A DNA stretch of 28,701 nucleotides from an uncultured Clostridia bacterium (GCA_946539625.1 CAMNHT010000004.1:1-28701), one strand, 5' to 3'; numbered from the stretch's first letter, positions 14,496 through 22,632 are shown. The notes: generated by a model not told the origin, from the sequence alone. Numbers and translations are program-made.

Positions 14496-16268
14496 TCAAT
14501 CCCAGATGCGGTATGCCATCAGGAAATGTTCCTGCCAGTATTTGCTCTTCAGAATGTTGCTCGACGTGATGCGGACGTGTCCGTCCGAGGAGGACGCGTC
14601 GATCATCTTCCCGTTGCCGAGATAGATGCCGACGTGACCGGTCGCCATGGACGAACCGACGAACACGAGAACGTCGCCGCGCTCCAGCGAGCTCATGGAA
14701 TTGATGCGTTTATACTTCGAACACGAACGCCAGATGATGCTGGTCATGTAGCCCTGCCGCACGCCCGCCTGATTCAGACACCAGTATACGAAGCCGGAAC
14801 AGTCGAACTGGTTCGGGCCCTTTGCGCCGCGCACATATCGGCAGCCGATCTTGCTTTCCGCGATCTCGATGAACCTTTCGACACCCTTCGAGCTTGAAGA
14901 GGAGCCGCTGCTGCTGCCTGAACTGCCGGAAGGCTTCGGCGTCGTCTTGCTGCCGCCGGAAGGCTTCGGCGTCGCCGTCTTTTTGACGGCCGCCGTTGCC
15001 GCCGCTTTCGCCTTTTCGCTTTCCAGCTTTTCGAGCGTCTTAGCGTTGATCTCGCCGTTCTGCGAAATGCCGTTGCGCTTCTGGAATGACTTGACCGCTT
15101 CGACCGTGGTCTCTCCGTAATAGCCGGTGATCTGGCTGGATCGGATATAGCCGAGCTTATACAGCTTCTGCTGCGCCGCACGGATCGCGGAACCGCTCAT
15201 ACCGAGACGCATGGCGTAATGGACCGCGTCTTTGCTGTCGATCTGCTCCATCGTCGCGGGACCGAGACAGCCGTCGCGGACGAGTCCGTTCGCTTCCTGG
15301 AATGTCTTGATGGCGGAAACGGTCTTGCTGTCCATTTTGCCCGTACAGGCGTAGTCGCTTGCGAGATATCCGAGCTTCTGAAGGCGTTTCTGATAAGAAA
15401 TGATCGCGTCGTCAGAATCGCCCGCCTTATAGCTGTTGCTGACGACGTCGCCCGAATACAGCGTGTTCAGCGTCTTTGCGCCGACCTTGCCGTCAACCTT
15501 CAGATTGTTTGCGCTCTGGAACGACCGAACCGCCGCGGCGGTCTTTTCGCCGAACGTGCCGGTGCGGCTGTTTTTATCAAGATAGGCAAGCTCGTAAAGA
15601 CGGTCCTGTACCTCCTTGACGTCGTCGCCCTCATCGCCCTCCTGCATGACGTACTCATGAGCTTGTCCGCTGACGAGCAGCGCATAGGTGACTTCGCCCA
15701 CGATGCCGTCCGGCAGAAGATTGTTATGCTTCTGGAATGTGATGATGGCATCCTGCGTCTGATTGCCGAAATAGTCGGTGGGCTCATCCGGGTCCATATA
15801 ACCGAGCTCCATCAAAGACGACTGGACCGTCAGGATCAGCGCATCGGTATCGCCCTTTTTCAGCATCCTGCCGCCGAGATAGTTTGTTGCTTCCGCCGGA
15901 TCCTGCGTCACCTCCGGAACGGGCGTTTCCTGTACTTCGACAGTCGGCGCAGCGGTAGGCAGCGGAATCTCGGTAGCGTCCGGCTCCGTCGGATGGTTCA
16001 CGACCACCGTATCGTTTGAAAAACCCGGATCCGGACGCGCGGGCTGCACGAGAGCTGCGGGCTCCGCGCCGGCTTCGATCCTGCGCCCCGTTCCGCATCT
16101 TGCGATCGCAAGACTGCCGCTGACGATCCCGATCACAAGACCCAGAAGCAGCACGACCGTTACCGCTGAAAGCAGAACGCGCAGCGGTTTTTTCGGAACG
16201 ATTTTTTTGAATTGTTCCCGGAGGCTTTCAAAGAGTACCTTACCGGTTGTTTTTTCCTGTTGTTCCAT
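14496..16268 (-). CDS. NlpC/P60 cell-wall hydrolase with four peptidoglycan-binding repeats
   Basis: Product of 590 aa. Residues 1-30 are cytoplasmic and 31-55 form a membrane anchor, so the body lies outside the membrane. A Pro/Thr/Glu spacer is followed by four PG_binding_1 repeats (about 130-200, 205-275, 277-345 and 350-415), each with a (L/A)GY or LAY, FG/G.M and FQ..N...DG pattern. A Ser/Lys/Pro linker (about 420-460) leads to the C-terminal NlpC/P60 domain with catalytic Cys490 in FDCSGF and His545 in GHVGIYLG. The position of the third polar residue, often His in an IHA motif, is Asp here (MIDAS). Members cleave stem-peptide bonds. The start follows GAGGAAA. It probably acts in wall turnover beside the shape gene mreB downstream on the same strand. 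Confidence 0.93.
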   Translation of the reverse strand: MEQQEKTTGKVLFESLREQFKKIVPKKPLRVLLSAVTVVLLLGLVIGIVSGSLAIARCGTGRRIEAGAEPAALVQPARPDPGFSNDTVVVNHPTEPDATEIPLPTAAPTVEVQETPVPEVTQDPAEATNYLGGRMLKKGDTDALILTVQSSLMELGYMDPDEPTDYFGNQTQDAIITFQKHNNLLPDGIVGEVTYALLVSGQAHEYVMQEGDEGDDVKEVQDRLYELAYLDKNSRTGTFGEKTAAAVRSFQSANNLKVDGKVGAKTLNTLYSGDVVSNSYKAGDSDDAIISYQKRLQKLGYLASDYACTGKMDSKTVSAIKTFQEANGLVRDGCLGPATMEQIDSKDAVHYAMRLGMSGSAIRAAQQKLYKLGYIRSSQITGYYGETTVEAVKSFQKRNGISQNGEINAKTLEKLESEKAKAAATAAVKKTATPKPSGGSKTTPKPSGSSGSSSGSSSSSKGVERFIEIAESKIGCRYVRGAKGPNQFDCSGFVYWCLNQAGVRQGYMTSIIWRSCSKYKRINSMSSLERGDVLVFVGSSMATGHVGIYLGNGKMIDASSSDGHVRITSSNILKSKYWQEHFLMAYRIWD

Positions 16269-16344
16269 GGCTGTTTCCTCAACTCATACGATACCACACA
16301 AATGTGTCATAAATGCGTACGAATTCAAAACGATTCTGTCTATT

Positions 16345-17313
16345 TTATCCCTGCGGATAGGTGGAAAGCGCCGAAAGCAGCTCCTCGCGGATCTGCGCCC
16401 GCCGCCACGCCGGCGCAAGCAGCGTCGTGTGCCTGAGATTATCGACCAGAAACCGATGCACCATCTCCCACGGCGCGTCGATCTCCGCGTGGATCGTTTC
16501 GCCCTCCGGACGCATTTTAACGGCGTCTCCGAACGCGTCCAGAAGCGCCCCCGCAAGATGTTCCGCGCAGAGCACCGTATGCTGTTCCTTTACGTCGGTC
16601 AGATAGATCGTACGGTTCACATACGAAGGCACATCCAGTCCGTCTCTGCATTCGATCAGCGTCTCCGCCGCGCGCGAAGGCACGTCGGTCAGCGTGACCT
16701 GCTCCATCAGGTCACAGCGGTAATGCAGAAGCCGCCCGTAACCGGACATAGAGACGATCACATAGTAATACCCCTCCGCCAAAAAGAGCGCGTACGGCGA
16801 CACCGTAAACGGCGTTTCCAGCTGCGGCTTCTTCCGGCCGTCCGTCTGCACGACGGTGTACAGAAAACTGACCTGCACGTTTTTCAGGATCGCGTCCTTC
16901 AGAAGATCGAGCGTTTCAAACACGTTTTCCGACTGTTTTCCGGTCTCCGCGTCGGATACGTAGATCGGCACAAGATCCTGAAGACGTTCGATCTCGCGCT
17001 CGGCGCGTTCGGAGCGCGGCGCGCGTAAATACGCGTCCAGCGCGGCAGGGTTATGTTCGTGCTGCACGGAACCCGCGTCCGTCTTGAGATAATACCCCTT
17101 GCCGTTCTCCTGATAAGTGGAAAGCGGAAAGCCCATTTCCTGCAGAAGAAGCAGATTGCGCCCGACTGCCTTGCGTTCGGCGATCATGCCGTGATCCTCC
17201 GCAAGGAATTCGATGATATGGCGCGTCGAAAGCGGATTCGTCTTGCCCGCATGCTGCTCCAGTACGCGCAGAATGCACAGCGATAACGCTTTTTTGCCTT
17301 TTGTTTCTGCCAT
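16345..17313 (-). CDS. WYL-domain transcriptional regulator
   Basis: Product of 322 aa. Residues about 8-65 form a winged helix (LSLCILRVLEQHAGK...STRHIIEFLAEDHG...ERKAVGRNLLLLQEMGFPL) typical of DeoR/HTH_11 type regulators. The WYL-like domain follows at about 130-230 (VQVSFLYTVVQTDGRKK, VSPYALFLAEGYYYVIVSM, HYRCDLMEQVTLTD), where the Arg/Tyr-rich positions resemble ligand-binding WYL modules. A C-terminal WCX-like region completes the usual length. WYL regulators often respond to nucleotides or nucleic acids. It starts 12 bp after the mreB-type gene, with a GAGGGT site overlapping that gene's stop, so the two are co-transcribed. The effector and targets are unknown. Confidence 0.9.
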   Translation of the reverse strand: MAETKGKKALSLCILRVLEQHAGKTNPLSTRHIIEFLAEDHGMIAERKAVGRNLLLLQEMGFPLSTYQENGKGYYLKTDAGSVQHEHNPAALDAYLRAPRSERAEREIERLQDLVPIYVSDAETGKQSENVFETLDLLKDAILKNVQVSFLYTVVQTDGRKKPQLETPFTVSPYALFLAEGYYYVIVSMSGYGRLLHYRCDLMEQVTLTDVPSRAAETLIECRDGLDVPSYVNRTIYLTDVKEQHTVLCAEHLAGALLDAFGDAVKMRPEGETIHAEIDAPWEMVHRFLVDNLRHTTLLAPAWRRAQIREELLSALSTYPQG

Positions 17314-17325
17314 GATGATTTACCC

Positions 17326-18363
17326 TCAATCCTCGTAATAATCGCCGCGTCGATAATCGTACAGCACGCCTTCGTATTTTCTCGGCTCCTCTAAAACCTT
17401 CCCGCAGCCGATCGCGACGCACGCGACCGGATCCTCCGCGACATAGCACGGCACGCCGATCTGTTCCGCAATGTACTGATCCAGTCCGAACAGCTGCGCG
17501 CCGCCGCCGGTCAGACAGATTCCTCTTGAAGCGATGTCGCCCGAAAGCTCCGGCGGCGTCTGCTCGAGCACATCCTTCAGCGCCTCCGCGATCGACAGCA
17601 GCGGCTCCGCAAGCGCGTAGGTAAGCTCGTTAGAACCAAGCTCCATCGAAATCGGAAGCCCGCCGCCGAGCGATCTTCCGCGCACCTCCATCTTTAATTC
17701 TTCCTTGCGCGGGAACGCGGACGCATACGCGATCTTGAGCTCCTCCGCCGCGCCCGTACCGATCACGACGCCGTGCTGCCGCTTTAAGTACCGTACGATC
17801 GCCGCGTCGAATTTGTCGCCGCCGACGCGCAGTGAATCGTGCCGTACCGCCTTTCCCATCGAGGTCACAACCATGTCGCACGTACCCGCGCCGATATCCA
17901 GCACAATGTTCGCCTTCGGCTCGGTGATGTCAAGCCCCGCGCCGATCGCCGCCGCGACAGGCTCCTCCAGAAGGAACGTATAGCGCGCGCCGGCGCCTTC
18001 GGTCGTTTCGATGACCGCGCGCTTTTCCACTTCAGTCGCCATCGAGGGGACCGCAACGACCGCGCGCGGCTTGAAAAAGATGCGGCTGCCGACGATGCGG
18101 TTGAAGAACAGCGTCAGCATGCGTTCCGTCGCGTCGAAGTTGGCAACCACGCCGTCCTGCATCGGTCGGATGATCATCAGATTGTCCGGCGCTCTCCCAA
18201 CGAGCTCCTTCGCCTCCTGACCGATCGCCGCAAGCTTTCCCGTGCCGCGTTCGACCGCGGCGATGTTCGGCTCACGCAGTACGATGCCTTTGCCCCGCAC
18301 ATACGCGAGCACGTTGCTTGTGCCGAGATCCAATCCGATATCCGATGAATGAAACAGTCCCAT
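17326..18363 (-). CDS. mreB: MreB-family actin-like rod shape-determining protein
   Basis: Product of 345 aa, the usual MreB/Mbl length. It has the actin-fold signatures in order: phosphate 1 DIGLDLGTSNVLAYV (near residue 8), PMQDGVVANFDATE, EEPVAAAIGAGLDI, phosphate 2 IVLDIGAGTCDMVV and the adenosine motif ICLTGGGAQLFGLD. MreB filaments guide peptidoglycan synthesis at the membrane. The ATG at 18363 is chosen from the AAGGAT site and the family N terminus; the open frame extends upstream into non-coding sequence. mreC and mreD are absent, so it is probably a stand-alone paralogue or the single copy in a rearranged locus. The divergent engB promoter lies 100-130 bp away. In that gap ATGGTACAA is repeated 13 bp apart on the minus strand, near 18401-18422. 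Confidence 0.93.
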   Translation of the reverse strand: MGLFHSSDIGLDLGTSNVLAYVRGKGIVLREPNIAAVERGTGKLAAIGQEAKELVGRAPDNLMIIRPMQDGVVANFDATERMLTLFFNRIVGSRIFFKPRAVVAVPSMATEVEKRAVIETTEGAGARYTFLLEEPVAAAIGAGLDITEPKANIVLDIGAGTCDMVVTSMGKAVRHDSLRVGGDKFDAAIVRYLKRQHGVVIGTGAAEELKIAYASAFPRKEELKMEVRGRSLGGGLPISMELGSNELTYALAEPLLSIAEALKDVLEQTPPELSGDIASRGICLTGGGAQLFGLDQYIAEQIGVPCYVAEDPVACVAIGCGKVLEEPRKYEGVLYDYRRGDYYED

Positions 18364-18459
18364 AATGATCCTTCCGCCGACAGTACGGCTCCTTATACTT
18401 GTACCATAATTGTACCATGCTGATTTCCAAAACGAATGACGAAAGTGTAAACGAATATC

Positions 18460-18488
18460 TTGCGAAATGTGAATTTTCACGGTATACT
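18460..18488 (+). promoter_or_regulatory. Promoter of engB, placed for a leaderless transcript
   Basis: TTGCGA (18460-18465) and TATACT (18483-18488) lie 17 bp apart. The ATG at 18496 starts only 7 nt after the -10 hexamer, at the predicted transcription start. A GTGAA/TTCAC inverted pair (18469-18480) sits in the spacer. Confidence 0.72.
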
Positions 18489-18495
18489 GGGATCT

Positions 18496-19119
18496 ATGGA
18501 AGAATTTTTTGCAATCAGACAGGCGGAATTTCAAATAAGTGCGGGATTGGACAGCGCATACCCCGCGCCGCTTCCGTGCGAGATCGCGATCGTCGGAAAA
18601 TCGAACGTCGGAAAATCAAGCCTCATCAACCGTCTTACGAACAACCATAAGCTTGCGAAGACCTCGGCAAGTCCGGGCAAAACGCGCCTTGTCAATTTCT
18701 TCCTGCTGAATAAGGCGTTCTATCTCGTCGATCTGCCGGGCTACGGTTTTGCGAAGGCGTCGAAAACAGAGCAGAAAAGTTGGGGCGAGCTTCTCGAACG
18801 GTACCTGCAAAGCGGACGGGTCAAGCACCTTCTGATGCTCGTCGACGTCCGTCATGCGCCGACGGAAGACGATATGCAGATGTTCCGGTATCTCATCTAT
18901 TACAATATTCCGTATACGCTTGTCGCAACGAAGGCGGATAAGATCGCAAAATCAAAGCGCAGAACGGAAGCGAACAAGCGCGCAAAAGAGCTCGGCGCGC
19001 CGCCGTTTGCGATTCCGTTCTCTTCGGAAACGGGAGAAGGCAAAGCGGAGCTTCTGGAACGGATCGGTCAGATTTTCCGCGACTGTGAAGCGATCGGAAA
19101 AGAATCTCAAAAAGAATAA
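18496..19119 (+). CDS. engB: Ribosome-biogenesis GTPase EngB/YsxC
   Basis: Product of 207 aa with all GTPase boxes: G1 GKSNVGKS (34-41), G2 region SPGKTR, G3 DLPGYG (79-84), G4 TKAD (about 137-140) and G5 PFSSETG. The GKSNVGKSSLIN and YGFAKASK stretches are typical of EngB, which assists assembly of the large ribosomal subunit in the cytoplasm. The start at 18496 matches the family N terminus; the only site upstream is a weak GGGAT, and the promoter position suggests a leaderless mRNA. The neighbours are unusual: EngB is often beside lon or clpX, whereas here it is divergent from mreB and followed by a zinc-ribbon protein with its own promoter. Confidence 0.96.
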   Translation: MEEFFAIRQAEFQISAGLDSAYPAPLPCEIAIVGKSNVGKSSLINRLTNNHKLAKTSASPGKTRLVNFFLLNKAFYLVDLPGYGFAKASKTEQKSWGELLERYLQSGRVKHLLMLVDVRHAPTEDDMQMFRYLIYYNIPYTLVATKADKIAKSKRRTEANKRAKELGAPPFAIPFSSETGEGKAELLERIGQIFRDCEAIGKESQKE

Positions 19120-19128
19120 AAAAAAGGC

Positions 19129-19157
19129 TTGACAGAAGCGGCTTCTCTTTGCATACT
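19129..19157 (+). promoter_or_regulatory. Promoter of the zinc-ribbon gene
   Basis: TTGACA (19129-19134) and CATACT (19152-19157) are separated by 17 bp. It starts 10 bp after the engB stop codon, so the zinc-ribbon gene can be expressed separately. Confidence 0.75.
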
Positions 19158-19194
19158 ATGCTTTGAAATCTACAAGCGAGGTATTATATTAGGT

Positions 19195-19488
19195 ATGCTC
19201 AGAAAATGCCCGATTTGTGAACTGAATTATATTCGCGGAACCGAAACCATGTGTCCCACCTGCGCGGCGGAACGGACGAAACGGTACGCGCCGAAAACAG
19301 ATGACGAGATCATTATGTGCACCGAATGCGGCGAAAACCCTGCGTTGCCCGGTTATGATCTTTGCGAAGACTGTCTGAAGGAACAGAAGCGGCAGGCAAA
19401 TCTTGAGATCCTTGCGGATAAGGTCCGCGCCGACGAAGCGGACGATCCGCTCGAAGAGGATATCACCGAACCTGCCGACGAAGACTGA
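19195..19488 (+). CDS. Small double zinc-ribbon protein of unknown function
   Basis: Product of 97 aa. It contains two CxxC-pair modules: Cys5/Cys8 with Cys20/Cys23, and Cys42/Cys45 with Cys57/Cys60. Each probably binds one zinc. The tail (about 62-97) is highly acidic (EADDPLEEDITEPADED). Such small ribbons bind nucleic acid or proteins; no specific family is recognised. The ATG at 19195 is chosen because the residues upstream overlap the promoter, and the mature sequence starts with MLRKCPIC. The ribosome site is weak (AGGT directly before the ATG, GAGG about 15 nt away). It lies between engB and a metallophosphoesterase. Confidence 0.82.
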   Translation: MLRKCPICELNYIRGTETMCPTCAAERTKRYAPKTDDEIIMCTECGENPALPGYDLCEDCLKEQKRQANLEILADKVRADEADDPLEEDITEPADED

Positions 19489-19523
19489 CAAAAAGCGTCG
19501 TTTTCGACACAAACTGCCGTGTA

Positions 19524-19550
19524 AAAAGGAAGAGATTCTTCCTTTTATTT
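19524..19550 (+). terminator. AT-rich hairpin, possible terminator
   Basis: A perfect 10-bp inverted repeat (AAAAGGAAGA with TCTTCCTTTT, 3-nt loop) is followed by ATTTC. It lies 35 bp after the zinc-ribbon stop and just before the ribosome site of the next gene, so it may be an attenuating terminator rather than a full stop. Confidence 0.5.
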
Positions 19551-19569
19551 CTTTGAAGGAGAGGCGTCT

Positions 19570-20262
19570 ATGCCCCACGTTTATGCCATCGGTGATCTGC
19601 ACCTGAGTCTGTCCGTTCCGAACAAGGCGATGGACGTATTCGGCGCGCATTGGAAGGATCACGCGGATCGCATCCGGGAGGCGTGGCAGGATACGGTTTC
19701 GGAAGACGACCTCGTTCTCATCCCAGGCGATATCAGCTGGGCGATGTATCTTTCCGACGCAATTGCCGATCTTGCCTTTATCGGCGCTCTCAAGGGCTCC
19801 AAACTGCTTCTAAGGGGCAATCACGATTATTGGTGGCAAAGTGTCACAAAGGTTCGTACAGCGCTTCCTGCGCGCATGTATGCGCTCCAGAACGACGTCT
19901 TCCGCTTCGGCGATCTGTTTGTCTGCGGAACGCGCGGCTGGACGATCCCGGAATCCTCGCATTTTAAGGAGAGCGCGGACCGGAAGCTGTATGAGCGCGA
20001 GCTTCTGCGTCTCGATCTCTCTTTGAAAGCGCTTCCGAAAGACGTGCGTGCAATCGGTATGCTGCATTATCCGCCGTTCTCGGAAACAGGCGAGCCGAGT
20101 GGATTTGCCGAAAAATTTACCGCCGCCGGCGTAACGGACGTCGTATACGGACATCTGCACGGCGCTTCGCACCGATATCTGTTCAACGGTGAGAAGGACG
20201 GCGTACAGTATCACGCAGTCCCTGCGGATTATCTGAATTTCATTCCGAAACAAATCATTTGA
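19570..20262 (+). CDS. Calcineurin-like metallophosphoesterase
   Basis: Product of 230 aa. It shows the binuclear metal-site motifs in order: GDLHL (8-12), IPGDISW (about 51-57), GNHDYWW (about 83-89), an MLHYPP His (about 164) and GHLHGA (about 196-201). Members hydrolyse phosphomono- or diester bonds; the closest in length and motif style are the small predicted phosphoesterases common in Clostridia. The exact substrate is unknown. The start follows a strong AAGGAGAGG site. It is separated from the zinc-ribbon gene by a hairpin, and a bidirectional terminator follows it. Confidence 0.93.
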   Translation: MPHVYAIGDLHLSLSVPNKAMDVFGAHWKDHADRIREAWQDTVSEDDLVLIPGDISWAMYLSDAIADLAFIGALKGSKLLLRGNHDYWWQSVTKVRTALPARMYALQNDVFRFGDLFVCGTRGWTIPESSHFKESADRKLYERELLRLDLSLKALPKDVRAIGMLHYPPFSETGEPSGFAEKFTAAGVTDVVYGHLHGASHRYLFNGEKDGVQYHAVPADYLNFIPKQII

Positions 20263-20299
20263 AAGAAAAAAATCACCGGATCGACCGGTGATTTTTTAA
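20263..20299. terminator. Bidirectional terminator between converging genes
   Basis: The stem AATCACCGG (20271-20279) with CCGGTGATT (20285-20293), loop ATCGA, has an A-rich left flank and a T-rich right flank. It closes the metallophosphoesterase gene and the leftward lipoprotein gene. Confidence 0.9.
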
Positions 20300-20310
20300 T
20301 GAATACTTTC

Positions 20311-21117
20311 TTACGGCATATAGGTGATGTAGATGTAGTTCAGTTCGCCTTTGACAAATTCAAAGGAATAGGAGCTGCTCGAGAAGTATTTCGTAGACGG
20401 TTTTTTATATTCGAACGTGTCGGTATAGAATCCGCCGTCGCCGTCATAATGTCTGTAATTGTCCGCTTCCGGTTCGCCGGCGTTTGCTTTCAGCTCGTCC
20501 ATCGTCATGGTAAGCGGGAAATCAAACTTCAGAATGTCCTGCTTCTCGCCTGGATGGTTCGGCAGATAGATCTCATTGATGTAGCACTCGTTGATCGGCT
20601 TTCCTTCGTCCGTATCGTTCAGCACATAAACCTGCGCGCTCCAATACGAACCGAGATCAATGCGAAAACCGGACGACTGGTAATTCTTTTTCAGATTGTT
20701 GTGTACATCCTCAAGATCATCCGCACGGAACGGAACAACGCCGGAATCGATCATATCCTGCAAGGTGGATTCACCGAGCACGAACTCGACGCCGTTGATC
20801 CAGAAGTGCATCTTTTCAAAGTTGACATATGATACGTCTTCGCCTGCCGGTTCCTCGGTGGGTTCCGGGGTAGGTTCTTCCGTCGGTTCCGGAGTGGGTT
20901 CTTCCGTCGGTTCCGGAGTCGGCTCCTCAGTCGGCGCTTCCGTCGGTTCCTCGGTGGGCGCTTCCGTCGGTTCCTCGGTGGGCGCTTCCGTCTCTTTTGC
21001 GGGTTCTTCCGCAACCGGTGCAGGCGTGTCGGCGGTTTCCTGCGGTTTATTTGCAGCGCAGGCGAGCATCATGACAGCCATAAAAAAAGCGATCAGTGTA
21101 ATACCGATTTTTTTCAT
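20311..21117 (-). CDS. Lipoprotein with (PTEEP/PTPEP) linker and unknown C-terminal domain
   Basis: Product of 268 aa. The signal peptide MKKIGITLIAFFMAVMMLAC ends in a lipobox with Cys20. Residues 44-90 are a tandem Pro/Thr/Glu repeat that would act as a rigid wall spacer. The C-terminal 170 residues form a soluble domain (FEKMHFWINGVEFVLGESTLQDMIDSGV, then VYVLNDTDEGKPINECYINEI, then DELKANAGEPEADNYRHYDGDGG, ending in YSFEFVKGELNYIYITY). The order, with a short helix after TLQDMID and a GEP...Y....Y sequence, is like small beta-lactamase-inhibitor-type or SmpA/OmlA-like lipoprotein domains, but this is only a resemblance. The start at 21117 has GGAGGAG. Own promoter; terminator shared with the converging gene. 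Confidence 0.88.
   Translation of the reverse strand: MKKIGITLIAFFMAVMMLACAANKPQETADTPAPVAEEPAKETEAPTEEPTEAPTEEPTEAPTEEPTPEPTEEPTPEPTEEPTPEPTEEPAGEDVSYVNFEKMHFWINGVEFVLGESTLQDMIDSGVVPFRADDLEDVHNNLKKNYQSSGFRIDLGSYWSAQVYVLNDTDEGKPINECYINEIYLPNHPGEKQDILKFDFPLTMTMDELKANAGEPEADNYRHYDGDGGFYTDTFEYKKPSTKYFSSSSYSFEFVKGELNYIYITYMP
20848..20988 (-). repeat. Coding minisatellite for the Pro/Thr/Glu spacer
   Basis: Near-identical 18- to 36-bp units coding for TEEPTPEP and TEEPTEAP repeat about eight times. Such tracts readily change length by slippage. Similar but shorter linkers occur in the proteins at 8142, 13340 and 14496. Confidence 0.8.
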
Positions 21118-21145
21118 TTTTTCTCCTCCTTTTTTTACAGGCTTC

Positions 21146-21174
21146 ATCATAGCACTCTTTTTTATCGGAATCAA
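21146..21174 (-). promoter_or_regulatory. Promoter of the spacer lipoprotein
   Basis: On the minus strand TTGATT (21169-21174) and TATGAT (21146-21151) are 17 bp apart, 29 bp before the start codon at 21117. The upstream 21175-21238 is very AT-rich and may act as an UP-like element. Confidence 0.78.
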
Positions 21175-21236
21175 TCATTATAATAATATAATTTTCTGGG
21201 TTATTTTCTATAGGTTCATAAAGATTTTTCATATAA

Positions 21237-21276
21237 ATAAGGCTGTTAAGACAGATCGCTTAACAGCCTTTTTTCG
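21237..21276. terminator. Terminator after dnaN
   Basis: A perfect 12-bp stem, AAGGCTGTTAAG (21239-21250) with CTTAACAGCCTT (21259-21270), loop of 8 nt. The right flank has a T tract for rightward transcripts; on the dnaN side the tract is TTATTTATAT. It lies 14 bp after the dnaN stop. Confidence 0.85.
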
Positions 21277-21284
21277 TTCGATTC

Positions 21285-22379
21285 TCAATACACCCGCATC
21301 GGGACGATCAGATAGAGGTACGCGTCGCCCTGCACCGGACGGATCACGCACGGGCTGATCGGGCTGTTGAACTCGACGTAGACCGTTTCATCGGAAATAT
21401 TTTTGAGCACATTCAGGATGTACTTCGGGTTGAACGCGATGTCGATCGGATCGCCGACAATGCTGACCTCCATCGTATCCTCGCCGCGGCCGACGAAGCT
21501 CTCCGCGCTCATGGTGAGAGAATCTCCTTCAAAGTGCAGCATGACGCTGTTGTTGCCCTCGCGCGCAATGAGCTGCGCACGATCGGTCATGGTGTAGAAA
21601 TCCGCCGTGTTTACGAGCACACGCGTCTTGCATTCTTTCGGAATGATGCGCTTATAATCAATATAGTTGCCGTCCAGAAGACGCGCGGTCAGACGCGTGT
21701 CGTTGACCTGCACCGTGAGATGCGTTTTGGTGATCGAAAGCGTAACGTCCTTTTCGGTCTCTTCCGCCATCTTCGCGATCTCGGTGAGCACCTTGCCCTG
21801 CACGATCGTGCGCGCTTCAACACCGCCGTTTTCGGTATGCAGGTTCGTCATGGCAAACTGGAAGGAGTCCGTCGCAACGAACGTCAGAAGATTTTCGCTC
21901 GCTTCGATCAAAGCGCCGGTGAGCACCGGACGGGAATCGTCCAGCGAAACGGCAAACACCGTGTGGTCGATCATGCTTTTGAGCTGCTCCGCGCTGACCT
22001 TGATGTCCACAACGTCGCCCTTTGCGCGCATGATCGGAAACTCGTCGAATTCCACGCACTGCAGTCTTTGGCGAACTCTGCCGCTCTTGATCTTCAGAAT
22101 CATGCCTTCCTGTTCCGCGTAAAGCGGTTCGTTCGGCAGTTTTCTTAAGATTTCAGCCAAAAACTTGCCCTTCAGAACACACTTTCCCTCTTCCTCGACG
22201 GTTGCGGGAAGCACGCATTCCTTCTGAAACATCAGATCGGAGCAGGTCAGTCTCAATCCTTCGCCCGTTGCTTCGATCAGTACACCCTCAAGCGCCGGCA
22301 TTGCCGAACGCACAGGCAGCGCCTTGATGACGGAGAGAACGCCCGAGGCGAGATCTTCGGTTTGCATGGTAAACTTCAT
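21285..22379 (-). CDS. dnaN: DNA polymerase III beta subunit (sliding clamp)
   Basis: Product of 364 aa, usual for DnaN, which forms the ring that tethers replicative polymerase to DNA. It opens with MKFTMQTEDLASGVLSVIKALPVR and shows clamp patterns such as LRLTCSDLMFQKE, GKFLAEILRKLP, DDSRPVLTGALIEA, VATDSFQFAM and, at the C terminus, FNPKYILNVLKNISDETVYVEFNSPISPCVIRP then the conserved LIVPMRVY end. Three domains of about 120 residues are expected. The start at 22379 follows AAAGGA; the open frame runs 10 codons further, without a site, over a DnaA-like box. It follows dnaA in the same direction after a 253-bp gap; recF does not follow, since a terminator and an unrelated lipoprotein do. 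Confidence 0.97.
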   Translation of the reverse strand: MKFTMQTEDLASGVLSVIKALPVRSAMPALEGVLIEATGEGLRLTCSDLMFQKECVLPATVEEEGKCVLKGKFLAEILRKLPNEPLYAEQEGMILKIKSGRVRQRLQCVEFDEFPIMRAKGDVVDIKVSAEQLKSMIDHTVFAVSLDDSRPVLTGALIEASENLLTFVATDSFQFAMTNLHTENGGVEARTIVQGKVLTEIAKMAEETEKDVTLSITKTHLTVQVNDTRLTARLLDGNYIDYKRIIPKECKTRVLVNTADFYTMTDRAQLIAREGNNSVMLHFEGDSLTMSAESFVGRGEDTMEVSIVGDPIDIAFNPKYILNVLKNISDETVYVEFNSPISPCVIRPVQGDAYLYLIVPMRVY

Positions 22380-22398
22380 ATCGGTTCCTTTCCGGCGG

Positions 22399-22632
22399 TT
22401 ATCCACCATTTCTTCTTTCTGTTTCTGTTCGTTTCTTTTCTTTTTACAGAAGTCGTATCAGTAGGCGATGTGGAAAAAACGGATAACCCATCTTTTCCCT
22501 TTTATTACGGTCTTTCGGACGTGGACGGGACTGCGGTTTTCGCGTGGACAAACCGATCCGTTTTCCACGTTTTCCACGTTGTCCTCATCATCCAAAATCC
22601 TTCCACTTGACCGATCCACGATCGGTGGATAA
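22399..22632. other. dnaA-dnaN intergenic DnaA-box cluster (candidate oriC)
   Basis: The 253-bp gap contains at least seven DnaA-box-like 9-mers. These are TTATCCACC (22399-22407) and its reverse GGTGGATAA (22624-22632), each with one mismatch to TTATCCACA, plus weaker TGTGGAAAA (22469-22477), CGTGGACGG (22520-22528), CGTGGACAA (22543-22551), and tandem TTTTCCACG twice (22561-22569, 22570-22578). A T-rich pyrimidine stretch (22409-22445) and an AT-rich part (22493-22506) could open. The position between dnaA and dnaN is a common oriC site in Firmicutes. Confidence 0.65.

Noticed and set aside
16290..16310. ACACA/TGTGT palindrome upstream of the NlpC/P60 gene as an operator
   Set aside because: It is only 5 bp per arm in a simple sequence, and no clear promoter could be placed around it.
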